A program made the position numbers and the translations under genes. Below, piece after piece: positions 6,480 to 7,500 of a DNA stretch of 7,500 nucleotides. Location: contig CAMWVK010000060.1 in NCBI GenBank assembly GCA_947177675.1, positions 1 through 7,500 on the forward strand, written 5' to 3'. Source of the DNA: an uncultured Mucispirillum sp. GTDB lineage: Bacteria > Chrysiogenota > Deferribacteres > Deferribacterales > Mucispirillaceae. The notes below the pieces were generated by a model. The model searched no databases. It was not told the origin of the DNA and saw nothing but the letters and a program-made list of their open reading frames with translations. Each line of letters starts with the position of its first letter. Position 1 is the stretch's first letter.

Positions 6480-7475
6480 TTAATATGGCATTTCCATAGT
6501 TAATGGCCTTGTCATTAAATCTTTTACAGAATCTTTTGGATTTTTTCTTTCATATATTATCTTATATATTTCTGTGCATATTGGCATCTGCACGCCTCTT
6601 TCCTGAGCTGCTAAATAAACAGCTTTTGCAGTAGGCACACCTTCTGCTACCATTTTCATAGAGTGAGTTATTTCATCAATATCTTTGCCTTGAGCTAGCA
6701 GCTTGCCAACACTGTAATTTCTTGACTGTTCACCAGTGCATGTTAATACTAAATCACCAAGACCAGAAAGCCCAACAAATGTTTCTCTTTTAGCACCGTA
6801 TGCAAGCCCAAAGCGGGTAATTTCTGCAAGCCCTCTTGTAATTAATGCGGCTCTTGCATTATTATCAAGCCCCATACCATCACTTAACCCTGTTGCTATA
6901 GCTATTACATTTTTTACTGCACCGCCTACTTCAAGACCTATCATATCATCAGTAGTATATACCCTAAAATATTCACAAGATAGAGTTTCCTGCCACCATT
7001 TAGCAAGAGAAGCAGAATATGAAGCAATAGATACAGATGTAGGTTTGTGCTGAGCTAGTTCTTTTGCAAAAGAAGGTCCTGAAAGCACAGAATATTTCGC
7101 TGTTACTTCGCTTGATATAACAGACAGCATAAGCTGCCCTGTTGAAATTTCTACCCCTTTTGTAGCAAGTAGAATATTTTTTCCAGCTAAACTTTTTACA
7201 TAAGTTTTTGCCATACTTCTTGTAAACTGAGAAGGAACTGACCATATAATATATTCTTCATCACAGTTTTCTATATCATCCATTGGTTTTGCTGACACAT
7301 TTTTAGGAATTAATAAATCAGGTAAAAATACTGGATTTACATGAGCTTTGTTAATAGCTTTTATTATCTCATCTTCTCTAACATACATCACCACTTCTCT
7401 GCCGTCTGATGCAGCAAGTGTTGCCAAAGCTGTTCCAAAACTGCCTCCGCCTATAACTGCTACTTTATTATTCAA
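6480..7475 (-). CDS. gpsA: NAD(P)-dependent glycerol-3-phosphate dehydrogenase
   Basis: It reduces dihydroxyacetone phosphate to sn-glycerol-3-phosphate, the backbone precursor for phospholipids, in the cytoplasm. With the TTG start at 7473-7475 the protein has 331 residues, typical of the family. It opens with NKVAVIGGGSFGTALA, the Rossmann GxGxxG dinucleotide-binding loop. Further family motifs are LLATKGVE, LSGPSFAKE, the catalytic Lys in GGAVKNVIAIATG (Lys188), LSGLGDLVLTCTGEQSRNYSVG, and VAEGVPTAKAV. An in-frame ATG at 7491-7493 would add six residues (MYLEDK). TTG is preferred because GGAGG lies five bases before it and because family members begin right before the NKVAVIG strand. The gene is complete in the window and heads the visible minus-strand run; the operon promoter is probably beyond the right edge. 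Confidence 0.95.
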   Translation of the reverse strand: MNNKVAVIGGGSFGTALATLAASDGREVVMYVREDEIIKAINKAHVNPVFLPDLLIPKNVSAKPMDDIENCDEEYIIWSVPSQFTRSMAKTYVKSLAGKNILLATKGVEISTGQLMLSVISSEVTAKYSVLSGPSFAKELAQHKPTSVSIASYSASLAKWWQETLSCEYFRVYTTDDMIGLEVGGAVKNVIAIATGLSDGMGLDNNARAALITRGLAEITRFGLAYGAKRETFVGLSGLGDLVLTCTGEQSRNYSVGKLLAQGKDIDEITHSMKMVAEGVPTAKAVYLAAQERGVQMPICTEIYKIIYERKNPKDSVKDLMTRPLTMEMPY

Positions 7476-7480
7476 TTTAT

Positions 7481-7485
7481 CCTCC
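7481..7485 (-). promoter_or_regulatory. Ribosome binding site deciding the gpsA TTG start
   Basis: A full GGAGG core on the minus strand sits five bases before TTG (7473-7475). It lies inside the reading frame of the alternative ATG at 7491-7493, so it cannot serve that start. This is the strongest Shine-Dalgarno sequence in the window. Confidence 0.7.
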
Positions 7486-7500
7486 AAATACATATACGAA

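Noticed and set aside
6736..7053. Open frame of 105 codons on the plus strand, antisense to gpsA
   Set aside because: It overlaps the well-conserved catalytic part of gpsA and shows no family resemblance.
7000..7245. Open frame of 81 codons on the minus strand, within gpsA in another frame
   Set aside because: Low-complexity Lys/Ser/Tyr/Cys/Phe-rich translation and full overlap with a conserved gene.

Overview
The window is strongly A+T-rich bacterial DNA. It holds six confident protein-coding genes and little intergenic space. Five genes lie on the minus strand in one tight head-to-tail run: gpsA, ilvE, polA, a GAF-like/GGDEF gene and hisD. A sixth gene, for a small lipoprotein, lies on the plus strand at the left edge and converges on hisD. 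No tRNA, rRNA, insertion sequence or CRISPR array was seen.

The classic lipobox, the AGGAGG-type ribosome binding sites and the low G+C suggest a low-G+C bacterium with a Gram-negative type of envelope. A member of Deferribacterota such as Mucispirillum would fit the mix of proteins. That placement is an impression from protein flavour and composition, not a demonstrated result.

Layout from left to right: 1-123 is the promoter and leader of the lipoprotein gene. The promoter has a consensus -35 (TTGACA, 47-52) and an extended -10 (TGATATAAT, 65-73), separated by a spacer containing nine consecutive C residues (55-63). 124-681 encodes the lipoprotein. A hairpin at 700-721 lies between the converging genes. 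Then, read on the minus strand from the right edge: gpsA (glycerol-3-phosphate dehydrogenase, phospholipid precursor), ilvE (branched-chain aminotransferase), polA (DNA polymerase I without a working proofreading site), a probable diguanylate cyclase, and hisD (histidinol dehydrogenase). The gaps are 33, 3, 19 and 1 bases, so these five are probably co-transcribed from a promoter beyond the right edge. The operon mixes lipid, amino-acid, DNA-repair and second-messenger functions, so it looks like a housekeeping cluster and not one pathway.

The most interesting observation is the poly-C tract between the -35 and -10 boxes of the lipoprotein gene. This is the classic layout of a phase-variable promoter: gain or loss of C residues would change a spacer that is now 15 bp, against the optimum of about 17 bp, and so switch or tune expression of a probable surface lipoprotein. 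Other points are the start-codon choices for gpsA (TTG) and hisD, the missing allosteric I-site arginine in the GGDEF protein, and the lost exonuclease residues in PolA.
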